Shown: positions 25,206 through 37,811, numbered from the stretch's first letter. The stretch is DNA of 64,000 nt from Castor canadensis (GCF_047511655.1 NC_133390.1:88729583-88793582), one strand, 5' to 3'. Notes: generated by a model not told the origin, from the sequence alone. Numbers and translations: made by a program.

Positions 25206-25870
25206 ATTTTCTAATTTGATTGCATACAATAAATGAAGTTAGTCTGTATGCTATCTACTATTCAAATTGTTTTGAGATTTTCTTGTTGGCTTATTTATGA
25301 TTGTGTGTTTTCTGTTTTGACAATAAAGGTTTTATATGAAAGTATTAGTTCAAACTCTTCATTAATAATCCAGATTTGTTTAGTTTTCCTCGCCTTGGTC
25401 TGTAGCTCTCTAAGAGAGGCATGCTAATGTTTCCTTGCATTTCTTTTTTTTATTTTTTAATATTTCAAATACACAAGATAGTACAGAGAAAAATATAGCA
25501 AAATTAAGTACCCACCATCTTTCTTTGTCAGATACTACTTTCATTCTATGTACTACTGAAAGTATTGCTTTTATTATAGTTATTTATTCTGAACTACACT
25601 TACCAAGAGAGTAGAGTATGTGTGTAAATGATAATAGCAATCAAAGAAATGCCTGAATGACTTTCATTCAACTTACAAAATAGAAAATCACCAATATCTG
25701 TGAAGATCCTGTGTATCACTCCTAATTGTCCTTGCTTTTTTTCCCCTAAAAGTAAAATTACCCTGGATTTTGTCTTTACCATTTCCTCACTTTTCTTGAA
25801 GGTTTATTGCACATGTATGTATAATAAATACAAATTGCTTTGTTTTGTCTGTGTTTGAATTTGTAGGTTT
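25206..25870. other. AT-rich DNA, possible very old L1
   Basis: The phrase style of 25220-25430 resembles a degraded minus-strand L1, but no diagnostic motif could be fixed. No gene evidence. Confidence 0.3.
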
Positions 25871-25877
25871 TCTTTCT

Positions 25878-25964
25878 TTTTTTCATTCAGTACTGGGGTT
25901 TGAACTCAGGGTTTTATGGTTGGTTGGCATGTGCTCTATCACTTGAGTCACTCCTCCAGCACTA
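25878..25964 (-). repeat. tRNA-like SINE, minus strand
   Basis: Plus-strand 'gtactggggtttgaactcag' and 'gtgctctatcacttgagtca' give the reverse complement of the tRNA-like module. Confidence 0.8.
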
Positions 25965-26835
25965 TACACATGTAATGATACTTTCTGCACTCTTCTGACT
26001 TGGTTTTCCTTCAGATATTTTTGAGATTCTTCTACATCAATGTGTTGTTGTAATTAATCCTTCTTCATTGCTGTATGTTATTACAGAAACTAATTTTCTT
26101 TGATTTATTTTGTATTTAATTGTTACACATTTGAATTGTTTCCTGATTATTTTTGTCTTTCAGCTGGGTCTAACTGAAGTTCCCCAAGAAAATTTAACCT
26201 CTTAACATGCATTTCTTTCCTGGCATCTGGAATGGAACATCGAGAAAACAGTCACTCAAGTCATTTTCTGTGAGGGTTAATTCTGTCATGGAACCCTGGG
26301 AGAGAAGAGTTGGCTGTTCCCTCATGGTTTGGATCAGGTTATGTATTGCAGGCCAGGATACTGCATATGTGATACTGTATCCTTCTCAAGATATGACATC
26401 TGGAGGCACACGGTATCATCTGTCTCTCATTGGTATCTATTTTAATCATGCAGTTGAGGTGTTTTCTAGTTCCTCCACTATATAGCTACTGCTTTCCTCT
26501 TTGCAACTAATAAGCAGTTTGGGGTGGGGGACCCTTTGTCCTGCAAATTATCCTGCACCTTGGGTTTTAAAGAATTGCTTATATTTTCTGAATATAAATA
26601 CTTTTTAGTTATATATGTTGCAAATGTCTTAGCTTACTCTTCGGCTTGTATTTTCACTCTTCTATGATGACATTTGATAAATTCAAGTTCTTAATTTTAA
26701 TATGATCTAACTTCTTAATACTTTTTCTTTATATTTAGTGCTCTTTGTGTCTTTCTTGATGAAATCCTTCCATATTCTCTTTACTTTTTAACTTGTTCAT
26801 TATGATTAGGTCTTTCTTACTTCTAGAGTTGATTT

Positions 26836-26922
26836 TGTTTTGTGGTACTGGGGCTTGAACTCAGGGCCTCATGCTTGCTAGGCAGGTGCTCTACCACTTG
26901 AGCCACTGCAGCAGCCCCTGGA
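26836..26922 (-). repeat. tRNA-like SINE with TSD, in old L1
   Basis: Plus-strand 'cttgctaggcaggtgctcta' within a tRNA-like unit. GAGTTGATTTTGT occurs on both sides (26826 and 26932), a 13-bp TSD. Confidence 0.8.
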
Positions 26923-27209
26923 GTTGATTTTGTATGTGGTATGAGGTAGGGATACAATTTTACTTTTTCCATATGTCTACTCAGTGGGCTCACCACATTT
27001 ATTGAAAAGTCTGTGATTTCCACAATCATCTGGAGTGATAAATATCAAGTGCTCAGGTACATGTTGAGTATTCCTGAATTTTATTCTGTTCATTGCCTTT
27101 CTCATCTGTTCCTGTACCTGTACTTACATGGCTTAAGTTACACTCACTTTCTAATAAGTCTTGCTATTTAGTAAAGCAAATGTACTTTGTTCTTTTTGAA
27201 GAATGTCTT

Positions 27210-27345
27210 GCTGGGTATTGTGGCAAAAGTCTATAATCCCAGCACTTGTGAGGCTAAGGTAGGAGGATTGTGACACTGAGGCCAGCCTGAATTGCATAGT
27301 GATACCCTATCTCAAAAAACTGAACAATAATAACAACAAAAGAAA
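27210..27345 (+). repeat. B1-like SINE, plus strand
   Basis: 'tctataatcccagcacttg' and 'gaggccagcctgaattgcat', with a tail of AATAATAACAACAAAAG. Confidence 0.75.
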
Positions 27346-27794
27346 ATCCCCCAAAAGTCTCAACTATTCTTGGTCCTATATACTGCCTCATTAATTTTAG
27401 AACCAGCTTGTCAAGATTTGGAAAAGTAACCTGAGATTTTAATTGCTTTTTAATTTAGTCTATAAGTTAATTGTGAAAAAAATTACACCTTTCAATACTG
27501 GGTATTCTACTCAATGAATATGTCATGTCTTCATTTATTTAGACCTTCTTTTATGTAAACTTTTAATAAAGTTTCATAAATTTCTCCATAGAAGTCTTAA
27601 AATTCTTTGTTCTTAGTACTTAGCTTGTTTAATGCTATCATAAATAGCTATTTGTTAGAGGCATATAGGAATACTACAACTTATTTGTATAAATTGAGTT
27701 CATTCTAGTAATTCTTTCCCAATCTAAAATTATTTGAACCTTTTAGATTTCTTCTTTATAATTATATCATGTATAAATAACAAAATAACAAGTT

Positions 27795-27874
27795 TTTTTC
27801 CTTCTTTTCTTCCTTCCTCCCTCTTCCTCCTCCTCCCCCTCCTCCTTCTCCTCCTTCTTCTCTCTGACTCTCTG

Positions 27875-27907
<33 letters not shown>

Positions 27908-27910
27908 GTC

Positions 27911-27941
<31 letters not shown>

Positions 27942-27950
27942 GTCTCAGAC
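27795..27950. repeat. CT-rich microsatellite (TCTCTG/TC)n
   Basis: About 155 bp of pure pyrimidines plus periodic G, moving from CCTCCT units to (TCTCTG)n and (TC)n. It adjoins a minus-strand SINE, so it probably arose from the SINE tail. Confidence 0.9.
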
Positions 27951-28115
27951 TGAACCCAGAGCCTCACGCTAAGTGTTCTACCACTTGAGTTACACTTCCC
28001 AGTCCTTTTGTTTTTGAGATAGGGCATTGCTAACTTTTCTAGGTCTGGTCTTGAACTTGTGATCTTCCTATTTCTGCCTCTTGACTAGCTGGAATTACAA
28101 GAATGTGCCTATAAT
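27951..28115 (-). repeat. Composite SINE, minus strand
   Basis: tRNA-like part 'gaacccagagcctcacgc' and B1-like part 'gaacttgtgatcttcctatt' with 'ctggaattacaag'. Confidence 0.7.
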
Positions 28116-28140
28116 TAAACCCAGTTTATTTCTTCCTTTC

Positions 28141-28156
28141 TGAAAAATGTATTTTT
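28141..28156. repeat. Left TSD of L1 element B
   Basis: TGAAAAATGTATTTTT, repeated exactly at 30856-30871. Confidence 0.85.
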
Positions 28157-30855
28157 TAAAATTAGTCATTTATTCACATGTGCATACATTGTTTGGGTCA
28201 TTTCTACCCCCCCTGCCCTCCTCTCCTACCCTCTCCCCCCTTCTCCTCCTCAGTTCCAGGCAGGTCCTGTTCTGCCTTTGTCACTAGTTTTGTTGAAGAA
28301 AAGAGACAAGCATAATAAGGAAGACAAAGTGTTTTTGCTAGTTGAATTAAGGATAGCTATCTAGAAATATTCTTAGCATTGCTTTCGTGTACATGTGTTA
28401 TGACCCATGTTGATTCATCTCTAATTGATCTTTACCCTAGTTCCTGATCCCCTTCTCATGATAACCTCTGTTGCTTTAAGGTTTCTGTATTAGCTCATCT
28501 GGAGTGGGAACATCAAATGCTTTCATGTTTTGGGTTTTCTACCTATTTCTATATCACCCATATATGCTCTCCCCTTGTCATGTGGACCCAGTCCAACCAC
28601 ATTGCTGCATTTGCCCTAGATCTAAAGTCCGTAATGAAGGAGAACATATGATTTTTGGTCTTCTGAGTTTGGCTGACCTTGCTCAGAATGATGTTCTCCA
28701 GTTCCATCCATTTACCTGTAAATGATAAGAGTCCATTCTTCTTCATGGCTGAGTAAAATTCCATTGTGTGCAAGTACCACATTTTCATGATCCATTCATC
28801 AGTAGTGGGGCATCTTGGTTGTTTCCATAACTTGGCTATTGTGAATAGTGCTGCAATAAACATGGGTGTGCAGGTGCCTCTGCAGTAACCTGTTTTGCAT
28901 TCCTTAGGGTATATCCCCAGGAGTGGGATTGCTGGATCATATGACAGGTCTATGTTTAGATTTTTAAGAAGTCTCCAAATTTTTTTCCAGAGTGGTTATA
29001 CCAGCTTGCATTCTCACCAGCAGTGAATTAAGTTTCCTTTTTTCCCCACATCCTCACCAACATATGTTGTTGGTGGTGTTTTGGATGATGGCTATTCTAA
29101 CAGGGGTGAGGTAGAGTTTTGATTTTTTTTTAGTGGGGTTTTGATTTGCATTTACATTATAGCCGGAGATGGTGAGCATTTTTTCATGTGCTTTTTTGCC
29201 ATTAGAATTTCTCCTTTTGAGAAAGTTTTATTAAGTTCAGTTGCCCATTTTTTAATTGGTTCATTGATTTTAGGAGAGTTTAGTTTCTTAAGTTCGCTGT
29301 GTATTCTGGTTATCAGTCCCTTGTCTGATGTATAACTGGCAAATATTTTCTCCCACTCTGTGTGCGGTCTCTTCAATTTAGGGACCATTTCTTTTGCTGT
29401 GCAGAAGTTTTTTAATTTTATGAAGTCCCATTTGTCCATCCTTTCTCTTAGTTGCTGGGCTGCTGGGGTTCTATTGAGGGGAGACTTTGCCTATACCTAT
29501 TAGTTCCAGAGTGTTTCCTGCTCCTTCCTGTAGTAACTTCAGAGTTTCAGGTCTGATATTTAGGTCCTTGATCCATTTTGAGTTGATACTAGTACAGGGT
29601 GATAGTCAGTTTCTTGGAGATGGATAACCACATTTCCCAGCAACATTTGTTGAAGAGGCTGTCTTTTCTACATTGTATGTTTTTGGCACCTTTGTGAAAA
29701 ATGAGGTGGGTTTAGTTGTGTGGATTTATATCTGGATCTTCTATTCTGCTCCATTGGTCTTCATGTCTGTTTTTATGCCAGTACCATGCTGTTTTTATTG
29801 CAATTGCTTTGTAATATAGTTTGAAGTCAGGTATTGTGATACCTCCAGCATTGCTCTTTTTGCTCAGTATTGCCTTGGCTATTCGCGGTCTCTTGTGTTT
29901 CCAAATGAACTTTAGGATAGGTTTTTCAATCTCTATAATGAAAGTCATTGGGATTTTGATGGGAATTGCATTAAACATGTAGATTGCTTTTGGTACTATA
30001 GCCATTTTTACTATGTTGATTCTACCGATCCATGAGCATGGGAGATCTTTCCATCTTCTGTAGTCTTCCTCGATCTCTTTCTTCAGCAGTTTGTAATTCT
30101 CCTTGTAGAGTTCATTCACATCTTTTGTTAAATTTACCCCTAGGTATTTCAATTTTTTTTTGAGGCTATTGTGAATGGAATTGTTTCCATATATTCCTTC
30201 TCAGTTTGTTCATTGCTGGTGTATAGAAAAGCTTATGATTTTTGTAGGATGATTTTGTATCCTGCCACCTTACTGTAACTGTTTATGGTGTTTAAGAGTT
30301 TTTGAGTAGACTTTTTTGGGTCTGTAAGGTATAGGATTATATCATCTGCAAATAAGGATATTTTGACAGTTTCTTTACCTATTCGTATTCCTTTTATTTT
30401 TTCTTGCCTAATTGCTCTGGCTAGAAATTCCAGGACTATGTTGAATAGGAGTGGGGACAGTGGGTACCCTTGTCTTGTTCCTGATTTTAGGGGAATGGTT
30501 TCAGTTTTTCACTATTAAGTATGATCTTGGCTGTAGGTTTGTCACAAATAGCCTTTACAATGTTGAGGTACATTCCTTTTATTCCTAGTTTTCTTAGTGC
30601 TTTTATCATGAAGTGGTGTTGAATCTTATCAAAGGCTTTTTCTGCATCTATTGAGATGATCAAGTGGTTATTGTCTTTACTTCTATTGATGTGCTGTATT
30701 ACATTTATAGATTTGCATATGTTGAACCATCCCTGCATCCCTGGAATGAAGCTCACTTGGTCGTGGTGTATGATCATTCTGATGTGTTGTTGGATTCAGT
30801 TTGCCATTATTTTATTAAGGATTTTTGCAGTGATATTCATTAAGGAACTTGGCCT
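28157..30855 (-). mobile_element. 5'-truncated LINE-1 (element B)
   Basis: A 2.7-kb minus-strand insertion flanked by a perfect 16-bp TSD. The 3' UTR (with polypyrimidine 28205-28250 on the plus strand) is at the left and ORF2 runs right to left. Pieces in conceptual order are RT '[18 protein letters not shown]' (30487-30777), '[24 protein letters not shown]' (29712-30152), 'KKWATELNKTFSKGE' (29152-29439) and 'FIAALFTIAKLWKQPRCPTTDEW' (28549-28863). Truncation lies inside the RT domain. Several stops and frameshifts are present. It is the same subfamily as elements A and E. Confidence 0.9.
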
Positions 30856-30871
30856 TGAAAAATGTATTTTT

Positions 30872-31060
30872 AATCCTTGTTTTTTGTGTTTTGTTATGCT
30901 AGCTAGGATCCTCATACAATATAGGACTGAAGCAGGAATATAGACTTATTTGTTTTGTTCTTGATCTCAAAGGAAAAGCTTTCAAGAATATAATACATAA
31001 TGTTTTCAGTAGCTTATTTGTTTATAAATACTCTTTTTTTAGGTTAAAGAAATCCTCTTA
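30872..31060. other. Short unique spacer
   Basis: Flank to the right of the element B TSD; nothing recognised. Confidence 0.4.
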
Positions 31061-31061
31061 T

Positions 31062-31145
31062 GTATGGCAGACTGGCTCAAGTGGTATAGCACCTGCCTAG
31101 CAAGCATGAGGTGCTGAGTTTAAACCCTACTACCATCAAGGAAAA
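31062..31145 (+). repeat. tRNA-like SINE monomer
   Basis: 'tggctcaagtggtatagcac' and 'ctgagtttaaaccctactac' give the tRNA-like module. Confidence 0.8.
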
Positions 31146-31249
31146 AAGAAATTCTCTTCATTTTTAGTCTGTGATGAGTTTTATCATACCTGTGAATCAA
31201 TTTTATCAAAAGCTTTTTTCTGATTTATGTAGAAGGTTAAGTGCCCTTT

Positions 31250-31332
31250 CTCTTGGGCTGGGATGGTGCTCAGTGGTAGACTGTCTTCTATGGATGTGCA
31301 AGGCCGTGTGTTCAATCTCCAGCATGATCTTT
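31250..31332 (+). repeat. ID-like SINE monomer, old
   Basis: 'gctcagtggtagactgtctt' and 'gtgttcaatctccagcatg' resemble a rodent ID-type tRNA-derived SINE and are distinct from the younger family. Confidence 0.6.
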
Positions 31333-31471
31333 CCAGTATGGATGAACCTCACAAATATAATATTGAATTGTAGAATCCAGGTAAAAAAGAATGCTTTTAT
31401 TTATACAAAGATATTAAAATTTCATTTTGCTAATTAGTAAAAACTTCAGTTTGACTTTAGAAGAAAGGATG

Positions 31472-31600
31472 GACCAGGTACCGGTGACTCATGCCTGTAA
31501 CCCTAGCAATTCAGGAAGCAGAAATCAGGAAGATTTCAGTTTGAAGCCAGCCCAGGCAAATAGTTCTGGAGACCCTATCTTGAAAAAAAAAAGAAGAAGA
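31472..31600 (+). repeat. B1-like SINE, plus strand
   Basis: 'gtgactcatgcctgtaaccc' and 'caggcaaatagttctggaga', with a tail AAAAAAAAAAGAAGAAGAAG. Confidence 0.8.
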
Positions 31601-31694
31601 AGAAAGGATAGCATTACTTTTGGATAATGGAAGAACAACGGCTAAGGGGAAGCATGAAGGGGCTCGTGTGATGCTGACGATGCGTGACTTCTTC

Positions 31695-31885
31695 CATTTT
31701 GCAGTACTGGGCTTTGAACTCAGGACCTGCACCTTGAGCCACTCCACCAGCCTTTTTTGTGTGAAGGGCTTTTTCAAGATAGGGTCTTGCAAACTATTTG
31801 CCTGGGCTGGCTATGAAACACGATCCTCCTGATCTCTGCCTCCTCAGTAGCTAGGATTAAAGGCATGAGCCACTGGCACCCAGCT
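31695..31885 (-). repeat. Composite SINE, minus strand
   Basis: tRNA-like 'gggctttgaactcaggacct' with part of its A-box side deleted, then B1-like 'cagtagctaggattaaaggc'. Confidence 0.8.
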
Positions 31886-32009
31886 GATGTTTGATTTCTT
31901 GGTCTTGTTGGTAATGTCAGTGTAATTCTTACTAAAATGCATCAAACTGCACGTTTTTCTTTAAGTATGTTCTGTGTAGATAAAACATAAAGTTCATTAT
32001 TTAAAATTA

Positions 32010-32195
32010 TACATTGTAGATCCCAGCAGAACCACCTGAATTCAAATCCTCATTCCACCAGTTGCTTACTGTATGAGATTTTCTGTGGTTGTATTTCCAT
32101 TTGAAGAAAATGGAGATAGGAGATTTTGATATAATATAAGGAAGAGGTGAAGATTAAGTGATCTAATACATTTAAAGCACTGAATTTGGCAATGG
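32010..32195 (+). repeat. MIR SINE fossil
   Basis: 'cctgaattcaaatcctcatt', 'gaagaaaatggagataggag' and 'tacatttaaagcactgaat' follow the MIR order. Confidence 0.6.
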
Positions 32196-32904
32196 CTAAT
32201 TCTCTAGAGGCAGTCATTATAATGCCTTTTAGAGTAGCATAGTCAATATTTTCTTCTCAATCTCTTTTTAGTTCTTTTCTCTTTTCTTTCCTGCAAAGCT
32301 AGGCCTGTTGAAGACCAGGCATGAACCCTGGACTGGGAAATAATGGAGCATGCAAAGTATCTCCATGGTAGGAGTTTGCACAATCTCTCCTACTCTCATT
32401 CTTCCTAGCACCTGATGTCTTAATCTTTGTTCTTGCATATCCTTGAATAAAACAACCTGCTGTGTCCACATACCAGCCCCCAGATTCAAAACTAGATAAA
32501 ATACTAGAACTGTTAGAAGACTCCCTGATGCCAGATTAATCACTACTTTAGATAAGGTGTCCTGCATCCCTTGATGATTCCAGAATAGATGTGTTGTAAT
32601 TAAGCTTCTATAGCGTTAGGAAAATTAGCCCACCAAACCTCATTCCTTTCACCTTGCATCAAAGAATTGTTAAAGTTTGATTTTTACCTGAGTCTTTTCC
32701 TTGTACTGACCTATAAAATAAACACTCTGGCTCAGATAGGTGCTCATGTTTCCCACCAGGAACGTGCAGCCCTCCTGTCCCCAGCTTTTCTGTTTTATGT
32801 CTATATGTCTATGTGTGTCTTATTTCTTATTCCCCACCACTTCTTAGTCAGGTTCACACAGCAAACCCATGCAGGTCGCGGGCATATGTCCAATTGATGA
32901 CACT
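32196..32904. other. Unique sequence, nothing recognised
   Basis: No gene or firm repeat. Open frames (for example minus 32268-32567) show no domain. Confidence 0.4.
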
Positions 32905-32920
32905 GCATGATTTTTTAAAA

Positions 32921-35560
32921 AAGTGATGTTTTCCTATTTTTAAAAAAATTATTAGCATATAATAGTTGTTCAGGGGGATACATTGTGATATTTATATATG
33001 TGCTTGAAATATATCTTAGTTAGATTTACCTCCTCCATCATTCTCCCTCTTCTGTCCTTCCCCATTCTTAGAACAATTTCAACAGGTTTCATTATTCTAT
33101 TTTCATACATGGATACAAAACACATCCACCATATTCACCCTCATTTACTCTTTCCTTATGCCCAACCCCTCCCTCTGGTACCTACCCCCAGAAAAGACCT
33201 ATGTCACCTTCTTGCCCTTCATTTTTAAAAAAAATTAAGTATATGTTGATAGCTCAAGGGAGTTTTGCCTCAGACCTGTATGCATATGTCATGCTTTAAT
33301 CAAATTAACCCCCCATTACTTACTCATTCTCTATCACTGAGCTCCCATAATATTCAACAACTTGCAGTACAGTGCATTAAATTATATTCATATACACATG
33401 GGTTGTTTCAGTATTTTTCGTTCTCTAACATTTTCTTTCTCTCTCCTGCCTCCCATAGTCCCCTCAAACAGACTTACTAATACAATTTTGTTTTCTCTCT
33501 CACTATATATAATGTATGTATATGCATATGTGATCATGTATGTATCTATATATACATTTAGCTTATAGATCTCACTTCCACATATGAGGAAAACACATGA
33601 CCTCTGACTTTCTGAGCCTGGCTTACTTCACTTAATTTGAAGTTCTCCAGTTCCATCCATTTACCTGCAGACAGCATAATTTCATTCTTCTTTATAGCTG
33701 AACAAAACTCCATTGTGTGTATATGCCACATTTTCTTAATTTATTCATCAGTCTGGGACATCTGGGCTACTTCCAAAACTCTGCTATTATAAATAGTGTT
33801 GCAATAAGCATGAGTGTGCAAGTGGCCCTTTCATATCCTGGATCACATTTCTTTGGTTATATGCCAAGAAGTGTATCATGGGATTGTATGGTAGTTCTAT
33901 TTTTAATTTTTTGAGGGACCTCCATATTGCTTTCCATAAGGGTTGCACTAATTTACATTCCCACCAACAGTGTAGAAGTGTTCCTTTTCCCCCACATCCT
34001 CGCCAGCTTTTGTTGTTGTTTGTGTTATTGATGATAGCCATTTTGATTGGGGTGAGGAGGAATCTTAGTGTTGTTTTGATTTGCATTTCCTTTATGGCCA
34101 AAGGTTTGTCCTTCTTTTGAGAATAGTCTGTCCAATTCATTTGCCCATTTGTTCAGTGGGTTATGGATTCTTTGAGAAGTTGAGTTTTGAGCTCCCTATA
34201 TATTGTGCTTATTAATCCCTTGTCAGATTTATAGCTGGAAAAGATTTTCTCACCTTCTGTAGGGTGTTTCTTCAGTCTGGTGTTTCATTTGCTGTGCAGA
34301 AGCTTTTAAGTTTCATGAAGTCCTATTTGTGAATCCTTTCTCTTAATTGCTGAGCTTTTGGAGTTCCTTTCATAAAGTTATCACCTATGCCTATGTGGTC
34401 CAGTGTGTCCCCTATTTTTTCCTGGATTAATTTCACATCTTACATTAAGATCTTTAATCTACTTTGAATTGATGCTGGTACAAGGTGAGAGACTGGGATC
34501 TAGTTTCAGTCTTCTGCAGGTGGAAATCCAGCTTTCCCAGTACCATTTGTTGAAGAGGCTATATTTTCTCCAACACATATTTTGGGCATCTTTGTTGAAA
34601 GTCAGATGGCTGTAGTTGTGTGGTTTTGTGTGTCAGGGTCTACTATTCTATTCCATTTGTCTTTATATATATTTTTGTGCCAGTCCCATGCTATTTTTTT
34701 ATTTCTATGACTCTGTAGTATAGTTTGAAGTCAGTTATTGTTATACCTCCAATGTTGCTCTTTTGACTCAAGATTGTTTTGGCTATTCAAGGTCTTTTGT
34801 GCTTCCATATGAACTTTAAGATTAATTTTTTTCTATCTCAGTGAAGAATGTCATTAGAATTTTGATATGGATTGCATTGAACATATGGATTTATTTTGGT
34901 AGTATAGTCATTTTCACAATATTGATTCTGCTGATCCATGAGCATGGGATGTCTTTCCATCTTCTGATGTCTTCAGTGATTTCATTCTTTAGTGATCGGT
35001 AATTTTTATTCCACAGTTCAGTCATATCCTTTGTTAAATTTATTCTTAGGTATTTTAATTTTTTGAAGCTATTGTAACTGATATTGTTTTCTTGATCTCT
35101 TTCTCAGACTGTTATTATTTGTGTATAGAAATGCTACTGATTTTTTTGTGTACTGATTTTGTATCTTTCTATGCTACCGAACATGTTTATGAGATCCAGG
35201 AGTTTTTTGGTTGAGTTTTTAGGTATAAACATATCATCTGCAAATAGAGACAATTTGACTTCTTCATTCCGTATTTGAATCCCTTGTATTTCTTCCTCTG
35301 TCTTATTGCTCTGGCTATGAATTCTAGCACTATTTTGAATAAGAGTGGGAAGAGTGGACACCCTTCCCCAGTTCCTGATTTTAGAGGAAATGGTTTCAAA
35401 TTTTCCCCATTTAGTATGATATTGGTTATAGGTTTGTCATATATAGCCTTTGTAATATTGAGGAATGTGCCTTCTATTCCTAATTTTTCAGAGCTTTTAT
35501 CATGGAAGGATGCTGAATTTTGTCACTGTCTTTTTCTGTATTAATTGATATGATGACCCA
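32921..35560 (-). mobile_element. 5'-truncated LINE-1 (element C), older subfamily
   Basis: A 2.6-kb minus-strand L1. GCATGATTTTTTAAAA at 32905-32920 recurs almost exactly at 35561-35579, an imperfect TSD. ORF2 traces include RT 'SLFADDMF' (in 35134-35361) and the C-terminal '[23 protein letters not shown]' (33787-34140). It is more diverged than elements A, B and E and closer in wording to the 10846-11888 fragment. Many stops. Confidence 0.85.
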
Positions 35561-35579
35561 GCATGATTATTTTTTAAAA

Positions 35580-36519
35580 GCTATTTTTCTTAATCTCCTA
35601 ATATTATGGTAATCTTCTAATATGATTGAGGCTCCATCAATATCTTGGAGTGAAAAATATCCCTCCAAGGTGAATTTGCTTTTTCTTCTGTCATTGTGAG
35701 GACTAGAATTAGCTTTTCTCTCTAACTCATTTGACTCTCTCTTGTTTCCTCCATGAATGCTATGTGTTTCATTTTCTAACTTTAATTTGCCTCTAGTGAT
35801 TGTGGGGAGAAGTGGTATGGGTTGTACAGGGAGTAGCACATTCTGGATATGGGAGCTCTTCAAACCTTCAGAGTTGCCATCCACACTGAACACTAACTTG
35901 CCTCTTTAGACTAAGGGTTCCACACTCCTCATTGTTTTTGTCTGGGCCCTGAGCCCTTTGTTGCTCCACATTAGGTAAATAGAGGCAGGGTAGTAAAAAT
36001 TAGGCCTGCCCAGCTGCTCTTTCTTCACCTATTGTTTTTTCCCAAGTCTCCCCCATTGCCCCATGGATACTACTTTGCTCTTGAAGTGACCTTCATCCTG
36101 CTTCGTCACAGATTGTTCCATTCAGCTTGAGCTGTGATTTCTTCCTTCAACAACCTCTTTTGGCTCCCATATTTCAGAGATTGATATGCTTTGTAGGTTG
36201 GGGATTTATTAATATTATTTTTCTACTTCTAGATATCTGGGATGGGATGTGAGGTTAGAATGTGCTTTCATATTACAGTGTTTCTTCCCACTTTTTAACA
36301 GTAGTTAAAGCTGGGTAATTTTAAATTTACAATTGCTGTATTTTTCAACTTTTCTATAATCTATACATATTACTTGGAATAGTAATATGTTATATTTATA
36401 GTTATATTTTAACTATAAATGTCACTGAAATATGGTTGCACAAAATGAAAAGTAAAACTCTCTTCACTACTTCCCCTAATCCTATTCCTCAGAGTTAATC
36501 ATTGTCTATCTAGGAAAGT
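35580..36519. other. Unique sequence, nothing recognised
   Basis: The minus-strand open frame 35567-35893 (108 aa) has no domain I recognise. No promoter or exon evidence. Confidence 0.4.
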
Positions 36520-36715
36520 CAAAAACTCCACACTAGTGTTATACACCAGAGAATTCTTTGGTACAAAGACCTGCTGATACATTACAGAATGTTTAGCACC
36601 ATCCCTGGCCTCCACTCACTAGATGCTAACAGCAGCTCTCAAACTGAAAATATTTTCAGCATTGCCAACTGTCCCCTGGGTTGGGGACCACTTGTCTAGA
36701 TTTATCTTTATGAAT
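36520..36715 (+). mobile_element. MER5A-like hAT-Charlie DNA transposon fossil
   Basis: The order 'ttacagaatgtttagcacca', 'tccctggcctccactcacta', 'gatgctaacagcagc', 'cattgccaactgtcccctgg' and 'gttggggaccactt' matches the MER5A non-autonomous family. A second copy in the opposite orientation lies at 52314-52510. Confidence 0.75.
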
Positions 36716-37064
36716 TTATGAAAATGCACAAAGAGGCACACATGCATATAAAGGAAAACAACCCATCCTGATATACTAAATGATAAAATCCTGTTGGTTA
36801 TGGGCCTGCAAAATCAATATTTCCCAAAGTATAGTGTTTGAACATTAGTTTGATGCTAAGAATATTGTATAAAAAACTAGTATTTTGTGTTCAACTACAT
36901 TTTGGTAACACTGAGTTAATAAAATTAAATTGTTTTCTTTCCTGTATGATTACTCTGAAACTTTAAGTTGCTACTGTGCATTCATTGTGAACTTCTAGGA
37001 GAGACATATAATTGTATTATTTCCCAAATACATGTTACTGCAGAATTTTTGGAGATTTTTTTTT

Positions 37065-37140
37065 CAGTACTGGTGTTTGAACTCAGGACCTCATATTTGC
37101 TAGGTAGGCACTCTATAATTTGAGTCACTTCACCAGCCCA
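37065..37140 (-). repeat. tRNA-like SINE, minus strand
   Basis: Plus-strand 'tactggtgtttgaactcagg' and 'ttgctaggtaggcactctat' give the reversed tRNA-like unit. Confidence 0.75.
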
Positions 37141-37204
37141 AGAAATTTTATTTCATGGCACTAATATTCCATGAAATTCCATGGAATAGACATTGGCTCT
37201 CTAA

Positions 37205-37335
37205 CTATAAGAGTGTCTATGGCAAGTTTTAAACAAATATAAAGCTGAAACAACAAACAACAGACCTAGTACTATTTATAACAAAAAACCTAGTACTATT
37301 TATGTCAGGTTTCAAACAAATGTAAAGCTGACCAA
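37205..37335. repeat. Local short duplication
   Basis: ACCTAGTACTATTTAT occurs at 37264 and 37288. The flanking phrase AAACAAAT(A/G)TAAAGCTGA occurs before and after it (37232 and 37315), so the units look like a diverged duplication. Confidence 0.7.
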
Positions 37336-37448
37336 AAGAACACAAGACTATTTTATGTTCCCAAGTTCTCCCATCTTTCTACTCTACCTCAGCCCACTGT
37401 AGGGAAATCACACCCTAAGATAAATTTGACTGGTGAATCAGACATAAG

Positions 37449-37454
37449 ACAGGG
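37449..37454. repeat. ERV target-site duplication, left copy
   Basis: ACAGGG directly abuts the 3' LTR. The same six bases follow the 5' LTR at 45155-45160. Six bp is the usual betaretroviral integration stagger. Confidence 0.9.
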
Positions 37455-37811
37455 TGTCCCGTCCTGCAGGACACATCAGCGTGGGTAGCGAACCTAGAAG
37501 GGGAAGAATGAAGGGACAAGAGACACGAAGGAGACAGCAAGACAAGGGTTCTGATCAAGCTGCAAAATTTTATTGTTCACACAGGGGTATTTATGTGCTG
37601 AGGGAGTGAGGGGTATGACGAGGTGCAGGCTGGTTGGCTGGTTCTGCTATAGGACTTCTGATAGGGTGCACGTTCACGCCGGCGGCAAGGTAAACTCCCG
37701 GAAGAGAAGCAGGGACGGCACCATCTTGTGCTGGAGATGGAGAAGTTGGGACAAACAACCGTGGGCAAAGTCAAGACAGAATGGCTCACAAAGGGAGCCT
37801 TGTCTCCGACA
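37455..37811 (-). repeat. 3' LTR
   Basis: 357 bp, with minus-strand ends TGTCGG...GGGACA forming the TG...CA inverted ends. AATAAA (37569-37574, minus) and a TATA-like CATAAATA just upstream suggest a very short R with the poly(A) signal next to the cap site, as in other betaretroviruses. It differs from the 5' LTR at six single bases and by an extra AG in the 'cacaggggta' region. Confidence 0.95.

Larger units (their letters stand above)
26560..27725 (-). repeat. Ancient LINE-1 fossil, minus strand
   Basis: The reverse complement resembles a diverged L1 ORF2. Supporting plus-strand phrases are 'ttgattttgtatgtggtatgaggtaggg', 'gtgggctcaccacatttattgaaaag' and 'agaaccagcttgtcaagatttgg'. Two younger SINEs (26836-26922 and 27210-27345) interrupt it. 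Edges are approximate; it may extend left to about 25980. Confidence 0.55.

Noticed and set aside
27734-27988. Leucine/serine repeat protein frame
   Set aside because: Translation of the CT microsatellite.
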